DNA of 64,000 nt from Arthrobacter sp. M2012083 (GTDB lineage Bacteria; Actinomycetota; Actinomycetes; Actinomycetales; Micrococcaceae), in the NCBI RefSeq assembly GCF_000281065.1, contig NZ_AKKK01000038.1, forward strand, positions 1-64,000, written 5' to 3'. The translations under genes were made by a program, and so were the position numbers. Of the stretch, positions 8,201 to 15,871 are shown piece after piece (within the stretch, counting starts at the first letter, position 1; each line of letters begins with the position of its first letter). The notes beneath the pieces were generated by a model, which was not told the DNA's origin, did no database searches, and saw only the letters and a program-made list of their open reading frames with translations.

Positions 8201-9526
8201 CTAACTGACCGTAGAGAGGTCGTTGTTCTTAGACTCCCGCGTCAGCAGGATGAAGACAATCGATACCAGCGACATGACGGACAGGAACACCACCACAGGG
8301 ACGATGCTCTGGCCGGCGTCCTTGTAGAGTCCGGCAACGATTCCCGGGGTGAAACCAGCACCGATCAGGGTTGCCAACTGGTAACCAACGGCAGCACCGG
8401 TATAGCGGTTAGTGGTGCCGAACTGCTCGGACACGAACGCTGCGAGCGGTCCGTAAAGGGAAGAATGCAGGATCAGCGCCACCGTGAAGGCCAGGAAGAC
8501 CAAGGCGACGCTCCCGGAGCTCAGCATCCCGAACATAGGGAACAGGTAAAGGATGAACAATGCCAGGCCTGTGACCATGACGGGACGGCGTCCGAAGCGA
8601 TCAGAGAGCCTGCCACCCAGGAGGACGAACAGGATGGAGATGGCCGAGGCGCCTGCAAATGCATAGAGCACGCCCTGCTGAGGTGCGCCCTTTGATACTG
8701 CATAGGTCACTGAGAACGTAGGCAGCACTACCTGCAGGCCGAATCCGGCGGCACCGGCAAACATGATCATGATGAGCGCCTTGGGACGCTTCAGCACTTC
8801 CAGCAGCGGGATCTTGCGCTTGGTGCCTTGGGCGCTTTCCTTGGCGACAGCTTCGGCGAAGATCGGGCTCTCGGAAACCCGCAGCCTCACGAACATCCCC
8901 ACGATCAAAAGCACGAAGGACAACAGGAACGGCACACGCCAACCCCAAGCCAGGAACGCGTCCTGAGGAAGGGCCGAGAAGATTCCCATCACTACGGTGC
9001 CGAGGACTGCGCCCGTCGGGGCACCGGCGTTCACGAAGGACGCAGCGAACCCACGCCGTTTGGGATCCGAATGCTCCAAAGCCATGAGCGCGGCTCCACC
9101 CCACTCACCGCCGACGGCGATTCCCTGGCAGACGCGCAGGACCACCAGGATCACGGCACCCCAAGGACCGATGACATTGGCTCCAGGAATCAGGCCAATC
9201 AACGTGGAGGCAATACCCATCATCGCCATGGAGATGATCAGCATGCCCTTGCGGCCGATTCTGTCGCCGAAGTGCCCGAAGATGATGCCACCCAAAGGGC
9301 GGGCAACATAACCGGCAGCGAACGTGGCATATGCGGCCACGACCCCCACCCACTCATCAGTACCGGCGAAAAACACCTTGGGGAAGGCAACCGCTGCTGC
9401 CGTCGCATATAGCAGGAAGTCGTAGAACTCGATGGTGCTGCCCAGATAGCTGGACATGATGACCGTGCGCGCCTCTTTGCGCTTTGCGGCCGTGCTCGAC
9501 GGTGCGAGCGCAGTGTGTCCTGTCAT
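8201..9526 (-). CDS. MFS transporter, metabolite:H+ symporter type
   Basis: A 441-residue 12-helix permease. The start of the core, SYLGSTIEFYDFLLYATAAA (about residues 26-45), and the GHFGDRIGRKG loop (about 84-94) are typical of the metabolite:H+ symporter group that includes shikimate, proline/betaine and dicarboxylate carriers. The second half repeats the loop as GRLSDRFGRRPV. It sits between the ligase and MaoC genes of the CoA cassette and is inferred to import the acid degraded by it. Confidence 0.85.
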   Translation of the reverse strand: MTGHTALAPSSTAAKRKEARTVIMSSYLGSTIEFYDFLLYATAAAVAFPKVFFAGTDEWVGVVAAYATFAAGYVARPLGGIIFGHFGDRIGRKGMLIISMAMMGIASTLIGLIPGANVIGPWGAVILVVLRVCQGIAVGGEWGGAALMALEHSDPKRRGFAASFVNAGAPTGAVLGTVVMGIFSALPQDAFLAWGWRVPFLLSFVLLIVGMFVRLRVSESPIFAEAVAKESAQGTKRKIPLLEVLKRPKALIMIMFAGAAGFGLQVVLPTFSVTYAVSKGAPQQGVLYAFAGASAISILFVLLGGRLSDRFGRRPVMVTGLALFILYLFPMFGMLSSGSVALVFLAFTVALILHSSLYGPLAAFVSEQFGTTNRYTGAAVGYQLATLIGAGFTPGIVAGLYKDAGQSIVPVVVFLSVMSLVSIVFILLTRESKNNDLSTVS

Positions 9527-9563
9527 GGCTGTTCCTTGGGAGAAGAGGGAGGGGATTGATTTT

Positions 9564-9597
9564 TACTTGTAGAAACGGTTCCTACTTGTAGAAACGG
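9564..9597. repeat. 15-bp tandem duplication at the 3' end of the MaoC gene
   Basis: TACTTGTAGAAACGG occurs exactly at 9564-9578 and 9583-9597 (19-bp period). The second copy (9583-9597) covers the last codons and most of the stop of the MaoC gene on the minus strand; the first lies just beyond the stop. It looks like a small slippage duplication. Confidence 0.8.
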
Positions 9598-10037
9598 GCG
9601 AGGAACTCGGCGACGACGGCTGGCCGTTCCTGGCCTTCAATTTCGATGGTGGCGTTGACCTTGATCTGGGCGCCGCCTTTGACTTCGGTAACCTCGGCGA
9701 TGGCGCCCTGCATACGGACTTTGGAGCCGACCTTGACAGGGGATGTGAAGCGGACTTTGTCCAGGCCGTAGTTGACCTTGGTAGTCACGCCGTCCACGTC
9801 GAAGAGCTCTCCCCAGAACGGGATGATGAGGGACAGGGTGAGGAAGCCATGTGCGATCGGAGCGCCGAACGGACCGTCCTTGGCGCGTTCAGGATCGGTG
9901 TGGATCCACTGCTGGTCGTCCGTCGCATCGGCGAACAGGTTAATCTGCTGCTGGGTGATTTCGCGGTAGTCGGTGGTGCCAAGGTCCTTGCCGGACATGG
10001 TGAGCAGGGTGTCGAAATCGACGACGAGATTGGGCAT
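9582..10037 (-). CDS. MaoC family (R)-specific enoyl-CoA hydratase
   Basis: A 151-residue single hot-dog-fold protein resembling the mycobacterial HtdZ/Rv0130 group. The hydratase-2 motif reads ATDDQQWIHTDPERA ... IAHGFLTL (about residues 34-68), with the catalytic Asp and His present. It adds water to a trans-2-enoyl-CoA to give the (R)-3-hydroxy thioester. It lies 33 bp after the acyl-CoA dehydrogenase, fitting the second step of a beta-oxidation-like sequence, and the SDR of the cassette could oxidise its product. Confidence 0.87.
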   Translation of the reverse strand: MPNLVVDFDTLLTMSGKDLGTTDYREITQQQINLFADATDDQQWIHTDPERAKDGPFGAPIAHGFLTLSLIIPFWGELFDVDGVTTKVNYGLDKVRFTSPVKVGSKVRMQGAIAEVTEVKGGAQIKVNATIEIEGQERPAVVAEFLARFYK

Positions 10038-10070
10038 CGTTGCCTCCTGTTTGTTGTTGTTTGAAGAGAT

Positions 10071-11288
10071 TTAGTTGGTGAACGCGCTCTCGCCTGTTAG
10101 GGCGCGGCCGATGATGAGGGCGTTGACCTCGTGGGTGCCTTCATAGGAATAGACGGCTTCCGCATCGGCATGGAAACGCGCGACGTCGGCGGCGAGAGTG
10201 ATGCCGTTACCGCCTACCACTTCGCGGGCCAGCGCGACCGTTTCGCGCATCATCAGACTGGTCTGCATTTTGGCCAGGGCCGAATCTTGGTCCCTATAGA
10301 TCCCCTGGCCCTGCTGTTCGGTGAGCCGAACCACCAGGGAGAGTGACGCGGTAATGTTTCCAAGCATCCGTGCCAGCTTTTCCTGGACGAGTTGGAAGGA
10401 ACCCAGCGAGCGGCCGAACTGCTGGCGTTCTTTGACGTACGCCAATGCAGCCTCGAACGCGCCGGCCTGGATGCCGGTGGCGATCCACGCAACGTCCGAG
10501 CGCATCGCGCGCAGCATCACGGCGACGTCCTTGAACGAATTCACGTTATGCAGGCGCCTGGCCTCGGGAACCCGGACTGTGTTGAGGGTGATGTGGGCAT
10601 TCTGCATCATCCGCAGCGAGGTCTTCCCCTCGATTTTCTCCAGGCTGACACCGGCAGCAGTTCGGTCCACGAGGAACGCCTTGACCTGTCCGTCGGCGAC
10701 GTCGCGGGCGAACACACACAACACGTCCGCTGTGGAAGCACCTCCAATCCACCGCTTCGCACCATCCAAAACCCAAGTTCCGCCGTCGGATTCTTTGTCA
10801 AAGCGAGCGGTGGTAGACAGTCCGCCGGCGATGTCCGAACCGTGCTCCGGTTCAGTCAACGAGAAGACTCCCTTGAGCGAGAAGTCGACGACTTTGGGCA
10901 TCCACTCCCTCTGCTGTTCCTCGGAGGCCCCCACCCCGATCGCTGTCCGGAACAGCCCTGCCTGCGCTGTGTACCACGTGGCCAACGACGCGTCCGTACG
11001 GGCAAGTTCAAAGACCCGGAAGCCGTGGTAAATCCCCCTTGCGGGTGCCTCGACGGTAAGGTCGGCCGGTTCCATCAGTTCAAGGTCGATCAAAGGTTGC
11101 GCAAGTTGTTCCGGGAACTCGCCAAGCTCCCAGTACTCGGCCAGCAAGGGCTTCGCCTGGGTGTCAAGGAAGGTCCGGAGCTGGCCCAATACTTGACGTT
11201 CGCCGGCGGTCAGGAGCGCTTCGGCGTCGTACCAGTCGGCTACGGAGTACAGCCGCTGATCCGTAACTGGTGCTGTCGTCGTCCCCAT
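10071..11288 (-). CDS. Acyl-CoA dehydrogenase, glutaryl-CoA dehydrogenase-like
   Basis: A 405-residue FAD flavoenzyme that introduces a 2,3 double bond into an acyl-CoA. Visible features are the FSLTEPEHGSD flavin block (about residues 136-146), the RQQFGRSLGSFQ loop and a C-terminal YSYEGTHEVNALIIGRA with the catalytic glutamate in the glutaryl-CoA dehydrogenase/ACX4 position. The start at 11288 follows the stop of the amidohydrolase by one base (TGAAATG). Whether it also decarboxylates, as true glutaryl-CoA dehydrogenases do, cannot be decided here. Confidence 0.87.
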   Translation of the reverse strand: MGTTTAPVTDQRLYSVADWYDAEALLTAGERQVLGQLRTFLDTQAKPLLAEYWELGEFPEQLAQPLIDLELMEPADLTVEAPARGIYHGFRVFELARTDASLATWYTAQAGLFRTAIGVGASEEQQREWMPKVVDFSLKGVFSLTEPEHGSDIAGGLSTTARFDKESDGGTWVLDGAKRWIGGASTADVLCVFARDVADGQVKAFLVDRTAAGVSLEKIEGKTSLRMMQNAHITLNTVRVPEARRLHNVNSFKDVAVMLRAMRSDVAWIATGIQAGAFEAALAYVKERQQFGRSLGSFQLVQEKLARMLGNITASLSLVVRLTEQQGQGIYRDQDSALAKMQTSLMMRETVALAREVVGGNGITLAADVARFHADAEAVYSYEGTHEVNALIIGRALTGESAFTN

Positions 11289-11289
11289 T

Positions 11290-12180
11290 TCAACCACCCA
11301 GCCCGAGCAGCCGGACAGCGTTGTCCTTGAGAATCTTGGGCCGCACTTCATCCTTCAGTGGCAGGTCAGCGAACGCGCCGAGCCACTTCTGCGGCGTGAT
11401 CAGCGGGAAGTCCGTGCCGAACAGCACCTTGTCCTGCAGCACCGAATTGGATAGACGAACCAGCGATTCCGGGAAGTACTTCGGTGACCATCCGGACAGG
11501 TCAATGAACACGTTGGACTTGTGTGTCGCGATGGAGTTCGCCTCGTCCTGCCACGGCACTGAAGGGTGGGCCATGATGATCTGCAACTCCGGGAAGTCAG
11601 CGGCCACGGCATCCAACAACAGGGGGTTCGAGTACGCAAGTTTGATCCCGTACCCGCCCGGAAGGCCCGCACCCATACCGTTCTGGCCCGTATGGAAAAT
11701 ACACGGCAACCCCAGCTCTTGGAGGGTTTCCCAGAGCGGATAGAACGTCTCGTTGGAGGGGTCGAAGCCCTGCAGCGACGGGTGGAACTTGAACCCACGG
11801 GCCCCCAGTTCGACAGCCTGGTGCTTGGCGCCGGCGATCGCGTCCTCCCCCGTCCGCGGGTCCACGCTCCCGAAGGGAATCAGTACATCGTTATTCCGCG
11901 CCGCCCCGGCAATCAGTTCCGGGATGCTGTTCGGTTCATGCTTGAGCTGCGTACGTGCATCGACAGTGAACACGACGGCGGCCATGTTCAGTTCGCGATA
12001 CACCTCGGCGATCCTGTCCAACGACGGCGTCCGGTCCTCGGCTTTGAAGTACTTCGCCGAGGCCTCCGTCAGGGCATCAGGGAGCGAGCCGTGGCCGCAG
12101 CTGTCCACCTCGAGGTGGACGTGCATGTCGATCGCATCCACCGCGGAAGCACTGATGCCCAGTTCGTAGCGCCCGGCCAT
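11290..12180 (-). CDS. Amidohydrolase family protein (ACMSD-like fold)
   Basis: A 296-residue TIM-barrel metal enzyme of amidohydrolase group 2. The N-terminal metal motif is DMHVHLEVD (about residues 18-26); later ligands are GFKFHPS, IIMAHPS and the C-terminal LFGTDFPL aspartate. Relatives include decarboxylases and C-C hydrolases acting on aromatic or ring-cleavage acids. Inside a CoA-dependent cassette it may hydrolyse or decarboxylate an intermediate, which is unusual beside beta-oxidation enzymes. It is 2 bp after the SDR and 1 bp before the dehydrogenase. Confidence 0.82.
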   Translation of the reverse strand: MAGRYELGISASAVDAIDMHVHLEVDSCGHGSLPDALTEASAKYFKAEDRTPSLDRIAEVYRELNMAAVVFTVDARTQLKHEPNSIPELIAGAARNNDVLIPFGSVDPRTGEDAIAGAKHQAVELGARGFKFHPSLQGFDPSNETFYPLWETLQELGLPCIFHTGQNGMGAGLPGGYGIKLAYSNPLLLDAVAADFPELQIIMAHPSVPWQDEANSIATHKSNVFIDLSGWSPKYFPESLVRLSNSVLQDKVLFGTDFPLITPQKWLGAFADLPLKDEVRPKILKDNAVRLLGLGG

Positions 12181-12182
12181 GA

Positions 12183-13151
12183 CTATCGTGCCTGTACCGG
12201 TTCAGGCCTAGCCGCTTCAGATGTAGCGGGCTCGGGCTGCAATTCGGCGGGCAATGGCAGGAATTCCTCACCGAAGCTCTGCAATGCCTGCGGGCCAAAC
12301 AGCGAGTCGGCGTTTTCCTCCAGTGCCTCGTAGCTCCAGCCGCCTTCACGGTATTCGGTGCTCGCCGCCGTCGGGTGCGTCCAAACCTGCAGCCGGTCAC
12401 CCCCGGCACCGATGGCCTGGCCGGTGATCCCGGCAGCCGCATCCGAGGCAAGGAACGCAATCAGCCCGGCGACGTCGTCGGCCGTGCCAAAACCGAGGTC
12501 ATGACGGAAGAAGGACGGCATTGCCTCACCCCGTTCCTCCGCCTCAACAGCTTTCTGGAAGTACGGAACGGTCTTGGTCATGGCCGTAGCGGCCACCGGG
12601 ATCACGGAGTTGACTGTCACGCCAGCCTTTTTCATCTCAAGGGCCCAGGTCCGAACCATGCCCACAATCCCGGCTTTTGCTGCGGCGTAGTTTGTCTGCC
12701 CGAAATTGCCGCGCTGGCCGGTCGGCGAGCCGATGGTGATGATCCGGCCGGCGACGTTGTTTTCCTTGAAGTAGGCGAATGCCTCACGCACGCACGTGAA
12801 TGTGCCCTTCAAGTGCACATTGATGACCAGGTCAAAATCCTCATCGGTCATCTTCAGCAGGCTCTTGTCCCGCAGGATCCCGGCGTTGGTCACCAGAATG
12901 TCCAAGCGGCCAAACGCGGCAACAGCGCCGGCCACCAAAGCCTTAGCAGCATCAGTCGAACCCACCGGAACCACCACGGCGGCGGCCCGGCCGCCGTCGG
13001 CCTCGATCTGCGCAACAGCCTCTTCAGCGGTCTCAGCGTTCACGTCGTTGATCACGACGGCGGCACCCTGGCGGGCGAGCTCCCTCGCGTAAGCGAGTCC
13101 AAGACCCTGTCCACTTCCAGTAACGATTGCAACTTTGCCGGTCAAGCTCAT
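12183..13151 (-). CDS. SDR oxidoreductase, MFE-2-like hydroxyacyl-CoA dehydrogenase
   Basis: A 322-residue short-chain dehydrogenase, longer than the usual 250. It has the TGSGQGLG cofactor loop (about residues 11-18), the NAG motif, and the Ser ... YAAAK catalytic set near residues 149-166. About 60 extra C-terminal residues include a GGDRLQVW segment recalling the dehydrogenase part of peroxisomal multifunctional enzyme 2. The start at 13151 has AAGGAG 8 nt upstream; the frame is open further upstream without a better site. It is the first gene of the cassette, facing MarR. An (R)-3-hydroxyacyl-CoA dehydrogenase role would match the MaoC hydratase. Confidence 0.83.
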   Translation of the reverse strand: MSLTGKVAIVTGSGQGLGLAYARELARQGAAVVINDVNAETAEEAVAQIEADGGRAAAVVVPVGSTDAAKALVAGAVAAFGRLDILVTNAGILRDKSLLKMTDEDFDLVINVHLKGTFTCVREAFAYFKENNVAGRIITIGSPTGQRGNFGQTNYAAAKAGIVGMVRTWALEMKKAGVTVNSVIPVAATAMTKTVPYFQKAVEAEERGEAMPSFFRHDLGFGTADDVAGLIAFLASDAAAGITGQAIGAGGDRLQVWTHPTAASTEYREGGWSYEALEENADSLFGPQALQSFGEEFLPLPAELQPEPATSEAARPEPVQAR

Positions 13152-13228
13152 GGCGTGCTCCTTCGCATGCAGTAACCGGCTGGAGCCGGTGAGGCCGATC
13201 CCCCTACGGCGTGAGATCCTTGTCATGA

Positions 13229-13273
13229 TCAATGAGAATACGGATCATTGAAAAAGTCAACGATTGTTTTTCA
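13229..13273. promoter_or_regulatory. Two inverted repeats in the SDR/MarR divergent promoter
   Basis: TCAATGA (13229-13235) and TCATTGA (13245-13251) form one inverted repeat with a 9-bp spacer. TGAAAAA (13249-13255) and TTTTTCA (13267-13273) form a second, sharing three bases with the first. They lie between the SDR and MarR starts and are likely MarR operators. Confidence 0.6.
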
Positions 13274-13290
13274 TTACTATTGGAGTTGTC

Positions 13291-13749
13291 ATGGGCCCGC
13301 AAAGCATCGAAGTGGAAACCCCGCGCCTGGCCGCAGCAAAAATCGGCAGCGATGTGGGCCTGTTGCTGGCCAAACTGCATGCCACAGGTTCACTCCTGAA
13401 CAACAAAGCACTGGCCGATTACGGACTCAGGGAGCGTTCTTTTTCAGTGCTGACACTCGCTTGCAGCGGCTTGGAACCCACGCAGCGTGAGCTCGCCGAT
13501 TTCCTCAGCCTGGATCCCAGCCAGGTGGTCAGCCTCGTAGATGACCTCGAACACCGCGGGCTGGTTAAACGAGCCCAAGGCAAGCAGGACCGACGAGCCA
13601 AGATCATCGTCTCCACAGCCGAGGGTCGGCGGATCCACAACAAGGCACGGGCGGCATTGGAAGTATGCGAGCAAACCCAACTCGCAGCGCTCAGTGAGGA
13701 TGAGAACGCGCAGCTAAGGGCACTCCTAAAAAAGGCGCTGTGGGGCTAG
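13291..13749 (+). CDS. MarR family transcriptional regulator
   Basis: A 152-residue winged-helix regulator. The helix-turn-helix and wing run from TQRELADFLSLDPSQVV to HRGLVKRAQGKQDRRAKII (about residues 62-108), the standard MarR layout. The ATG at 13291 is chosen because GGAG precedes it by 5 nt; an earlier in-frame TTG has no site. It is divergent from the CoA cassette with two inverted repeats between them, so it probably represses the cassette and itself until a substrate or CoA ester binds. The ligand is unknown. Confidence 0.88.
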   Translation: MGPQSIEVETPRLAAAKIGSDVGLLLAKLHATGSLLNNKALADYGLRERSFSVLTLACSGLEPTQRELADFLSLDPSQVVSLVDDLEHRGLVKRAQGKQDRRAKIIVSTAEGRRIHNKARAALEVCEQTQLAALSEDENAQLRALLKKALWG

Positions 13750-13854
13750 GACCCACAGGGGTTGCCGTTCGATGGACATCTGCACAGCAGCCCCCGGCTA
13801 CCGTATGCACCTGTCCATATCGGCAACGAGGCTCTTCTGTCAGGATCGGAGACT

Positions 13855-14073
13855 ATGAACTTCCCTCTCTTCCACGATCCCCTGCAGGGCACCGTCACCG
13901 TTGACGCACCTGTTCGCGATCCTCAAATCCACCGCCAAACCCGTGCCACCAACCGGCCACCTCGACAGGCAACACATGGATCCAAGCCTGCGCGAAGCTC
14001 ACGGCAGCGTGAGGTAGCCAAAGTCGCCGAAGACCTCCAGGCCTTGATGGCGAGGACCACTGGGCGGCACTAG
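13855..14073 (+). CDS. Possible small hypothetical protein
   Basis: A 72-residue frame starting MNFPLFHDPLQGTVTVDAP, preceded by GGAG 4 nt upstream. The second half is strongly basic (RQATHGSKPARSSRQRE) and ends in a short helix-like segment. No family is recognised. It lies between MarR and the DUF72 gene; an opposite-strand frame also covers part of it, so coding status is uncertain. Confidence 0.4.
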   Translation: MNFPLFHDPLQGTVTVDAPVRDPQIHRQTRATNRPPRQATHGSKPARSSRQREVAKVAEDLQALMARTTGRH

Positions 14074-14128
14074 TCTTGTGAGCCCCGGCCAGCCACCTTT
14101 CCTGTGATAACCCGCTACCATCCACTCC

Positions 14129-14860
14129 ATGGGCATCCACATCGGCACCTCGGGCTGGAGCTACGACCATTGGGAGAACGTGCTGTATCCCCCGGGCCTT
14201 CCCGCAGCCAAGCGCCTGGGCCTTTACACTGCGCGATTCACCACAGTGGAGCTAAATGCGAGTTTCTACCGATGGCCTCGCGATACGTCCTTCGCGAGTT
14301 GGAGGGAGCGGCTCCCCGCCGGCTTTGCCATGTCGGTGAAAGCGCCACGGGGCCTCACGCACGGCAAGAGGCTCTACAGTCCAGAAGTTTGGGTGGAAAG
14401 GATCGTCCGCTGCTGGCACGAACTCGGCGATAAAAGGGCTGTGCTCCTGGCGCAGCTCCCACCTGATTTTGAACGCGACGACGCCCGACTCGACTACTTC
14501 CTGGGCAGGGTTCCGCAGTGGATTCGCGTCGCCGTCGAGTTCCGCCATGACAGCTGGGACCACCCGGACGTGTACTCGCTGCTGGAACGCCGAGGTGCCG
14601 CCTACTGCATCATGAGTGGCGCCCACCTGCCGTGCATCCTCCGCGCCACTGCACCATTCGTGTACGTTCGACTGCACGGCCCGGACCATGAGCACCTCTA
14701 CGGCGGCTCCTACTCCGATGACGATCTCCGATGGTGGGCGGACCGGATTCGGGAGTGGGACTTGTCCGGCAAGGATGTCTATGTCTACTTCAACAACGAC
14801 GGCGGTGGTAACGCCGTGCGGAATGCTGACACTCTGCGGTGGCTGCTTGGGGTTGGTTGA
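14129..14860 (+). CDS. DUF72 family protein
   Basis: A 243-residue TIM-barrel protein of the DUF72 (YecE-like) family, with the opening GTSGWSYDHWENVLYPPGL (about residues 5-23) and the later VRLHGPDHEHLYGGSYSDDDL block. Biochemical function is unknown. A TACCAT -10-like hexamer (14116-14121) lies only 7 nt before the ATG and no ribosome site is present, so the transcript is probably leaderless. It ends 5 bp from the convergent yqeY-like gene. Confidence 0.88.
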   Translation: MGIHIGTSGWSYDHWENVLYPPGLPAAKRLGLYTARFTTVELNASFYRWPRDTSFASWRERLPAGFAMSVKAPRGLTHGKRLYSPEVWVERIVRCWHELGDKRAVLLAQLPPDFERDDARLDYFLGRVPQWIRVAVEFRHDSWDHPDVYSLLERRGAAYCIMSGAHLPCILRATAPFVYVRLHGPDHEHLYGGSYSDDDLRWWADRIREWDLSGKDVYVYFNNDGGGNAVRNADTLRWLLGVG

Positions 14861-14865
14861 GCTCG

Positions 14866-15327
14866 CTACGCCAGCCGTCCGCGCACGATTTCGCTGACGG
14901 TCTTGCCGTCAAAACGCCCTGCAACCTTGGCGGTGACGGGCTTCATGACGGCCCCAATGGAACGCATGGAAAGCTCCTGGCCCTCGGCCTTCAGCGCCTG
15001 GACGGCTTCGTCGACGATTGCTTCCACTTCTTCCCGGGTCAGGGGCTTTGGCAGGTACGCCTCGATGATTTCAGCCTCGGCGATTTCGGCGGCTGCTCGG
15101 TCGGTTTCGCCGGCCTCCGTGTAGATGCGGGCTGTGTCCCGACGCTTGGCGGCTTCCTTCTGGAGCAGTGATGTCACCTGGGCGTCGTCCAACTCGACCG
15201 GCGTCTTCCCGGACTTCTCGCGGGTAGTAATCTCGCCCAGCACGTTGCGGACAGTGGTAAGGGCGGTCTTGTTGCCTGCCTTCATGTGGTCAACGACGTC
15301 GGCTTTCAAGCGCTCTTTGAGTGTCAT
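14866..15327 (-). CDS. GatB/YqeY domain protein
   Basis: A 153-residue helical protein of the YqeY family, which resembles the C-terminal tail domain of the GatB amidotransferase subunit. The start MTLKERLKADVVDHMKAGNK and the motif EAYLPKPLTREEVEAIV (about residues 90-106) are typical. The family is thought to interact with tRNA or aminoacyl-tRNA metabolism, without a proven reaction. Monocistronic. Confidence 0.9.
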   Translation of the reverse strand: MTLKERLKADVVDHMKAGNKTALTTVRNVLGEITTREKSGKTPVELDDAQVTSLLQKEAAKRRDTARIYTEAGETDRAAAEIAEAEIIEAYLPKPLTREEVEAIVDEAVQALKAEGQELSMRSIGAVMKPVTAKVAGRFDGKTVSEIVRGRLA

Positions 15328-15484
15328 GATATTGCTCCTTGTTCGGGGTTCCTCCTGCCATCTTCCCAGCTTGGGCGCTCAAACAGGTCTCGCGCCGCAC
15401 GAACCGCCAGTCCCGACGGTATCCAAGCAGGCGGTAGTGCCGAGCTCATGGCTGCAGCCAAATTCATGCTTGCGATCTGAATAA

Positions 15485-15502
15485 TAAGCATGCTTAGCTT
15501 AT
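15485..15502. promoter_or_regulatory. 12-bp palindrome upstream of the DUF3040 gene
   Basis: TAAGCATGCTTA (15485-15496) is a perfect palindrome followed by GCTTAT, which also pairs with ATAAGC at 15484-15489. It is AT-rich and about 85-100 bp before the DUF3040 start. A regulator site or promoter element is inferred. Confidence 0.4.
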
Positions 15503-15586
15503 CGAGTCGCTGGAATCAGGTTTACCCGCGAAACCAGCTGACCCGTCAACCGCACAAAGGAGCCGGAGCGCTTAGGAGGAACTCCC

Positions 15587-15871
15587 ATGCCACTTTCAGA
15601 AAGGGAGCGCAAGGTACTGCAGCAGCTTGAGCGCGAGCTCTTTATCCAAGACCCGCATTTGGCCCGGCAATTGGAATCCGGAGTTCCCGTACGCGGTCCT
15701 GTTCAACCCCGCATCCGCGACGTCATGGCCGCCGCCGCCGGAGTGCTGTTGATCCTGCTGTCCATCCCTCTGCACGTATTTCCGCTTGCCTTGGCCGGCA
15801 TACTTCTTATCGCCCATGCGTGCTTGGCCCACCGCAACTACAAAAGCGAATCCTCGTCAAGACTCTTGTGA
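15587..15871 (+). CDS. DUF3040 small membrane protein
   Basis: A 94-residue protein with the family's opening MPLSERERKVLQQLERELF, a soluble helix of about 40 residues, then two hydrophobic segments (about residues 47-63 and 64-80). DUF3040 proteins are common in Actinobacteria and of unknown function. An AGGAGG-like site (taGGAGGaac) precedes the ATG. Its last 15 bp overlap the end of the convergent NADH dehydrogenase-like gene. Confidence 0.87.
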   Translation: MPLSERERKVLQQLERELFIQDPHLARQLESGVPVRGPVQPRIRDVMAAAAGVLLILLSIPLHVFPLALAGILLIAHACLAHRNYKSESSSRLL

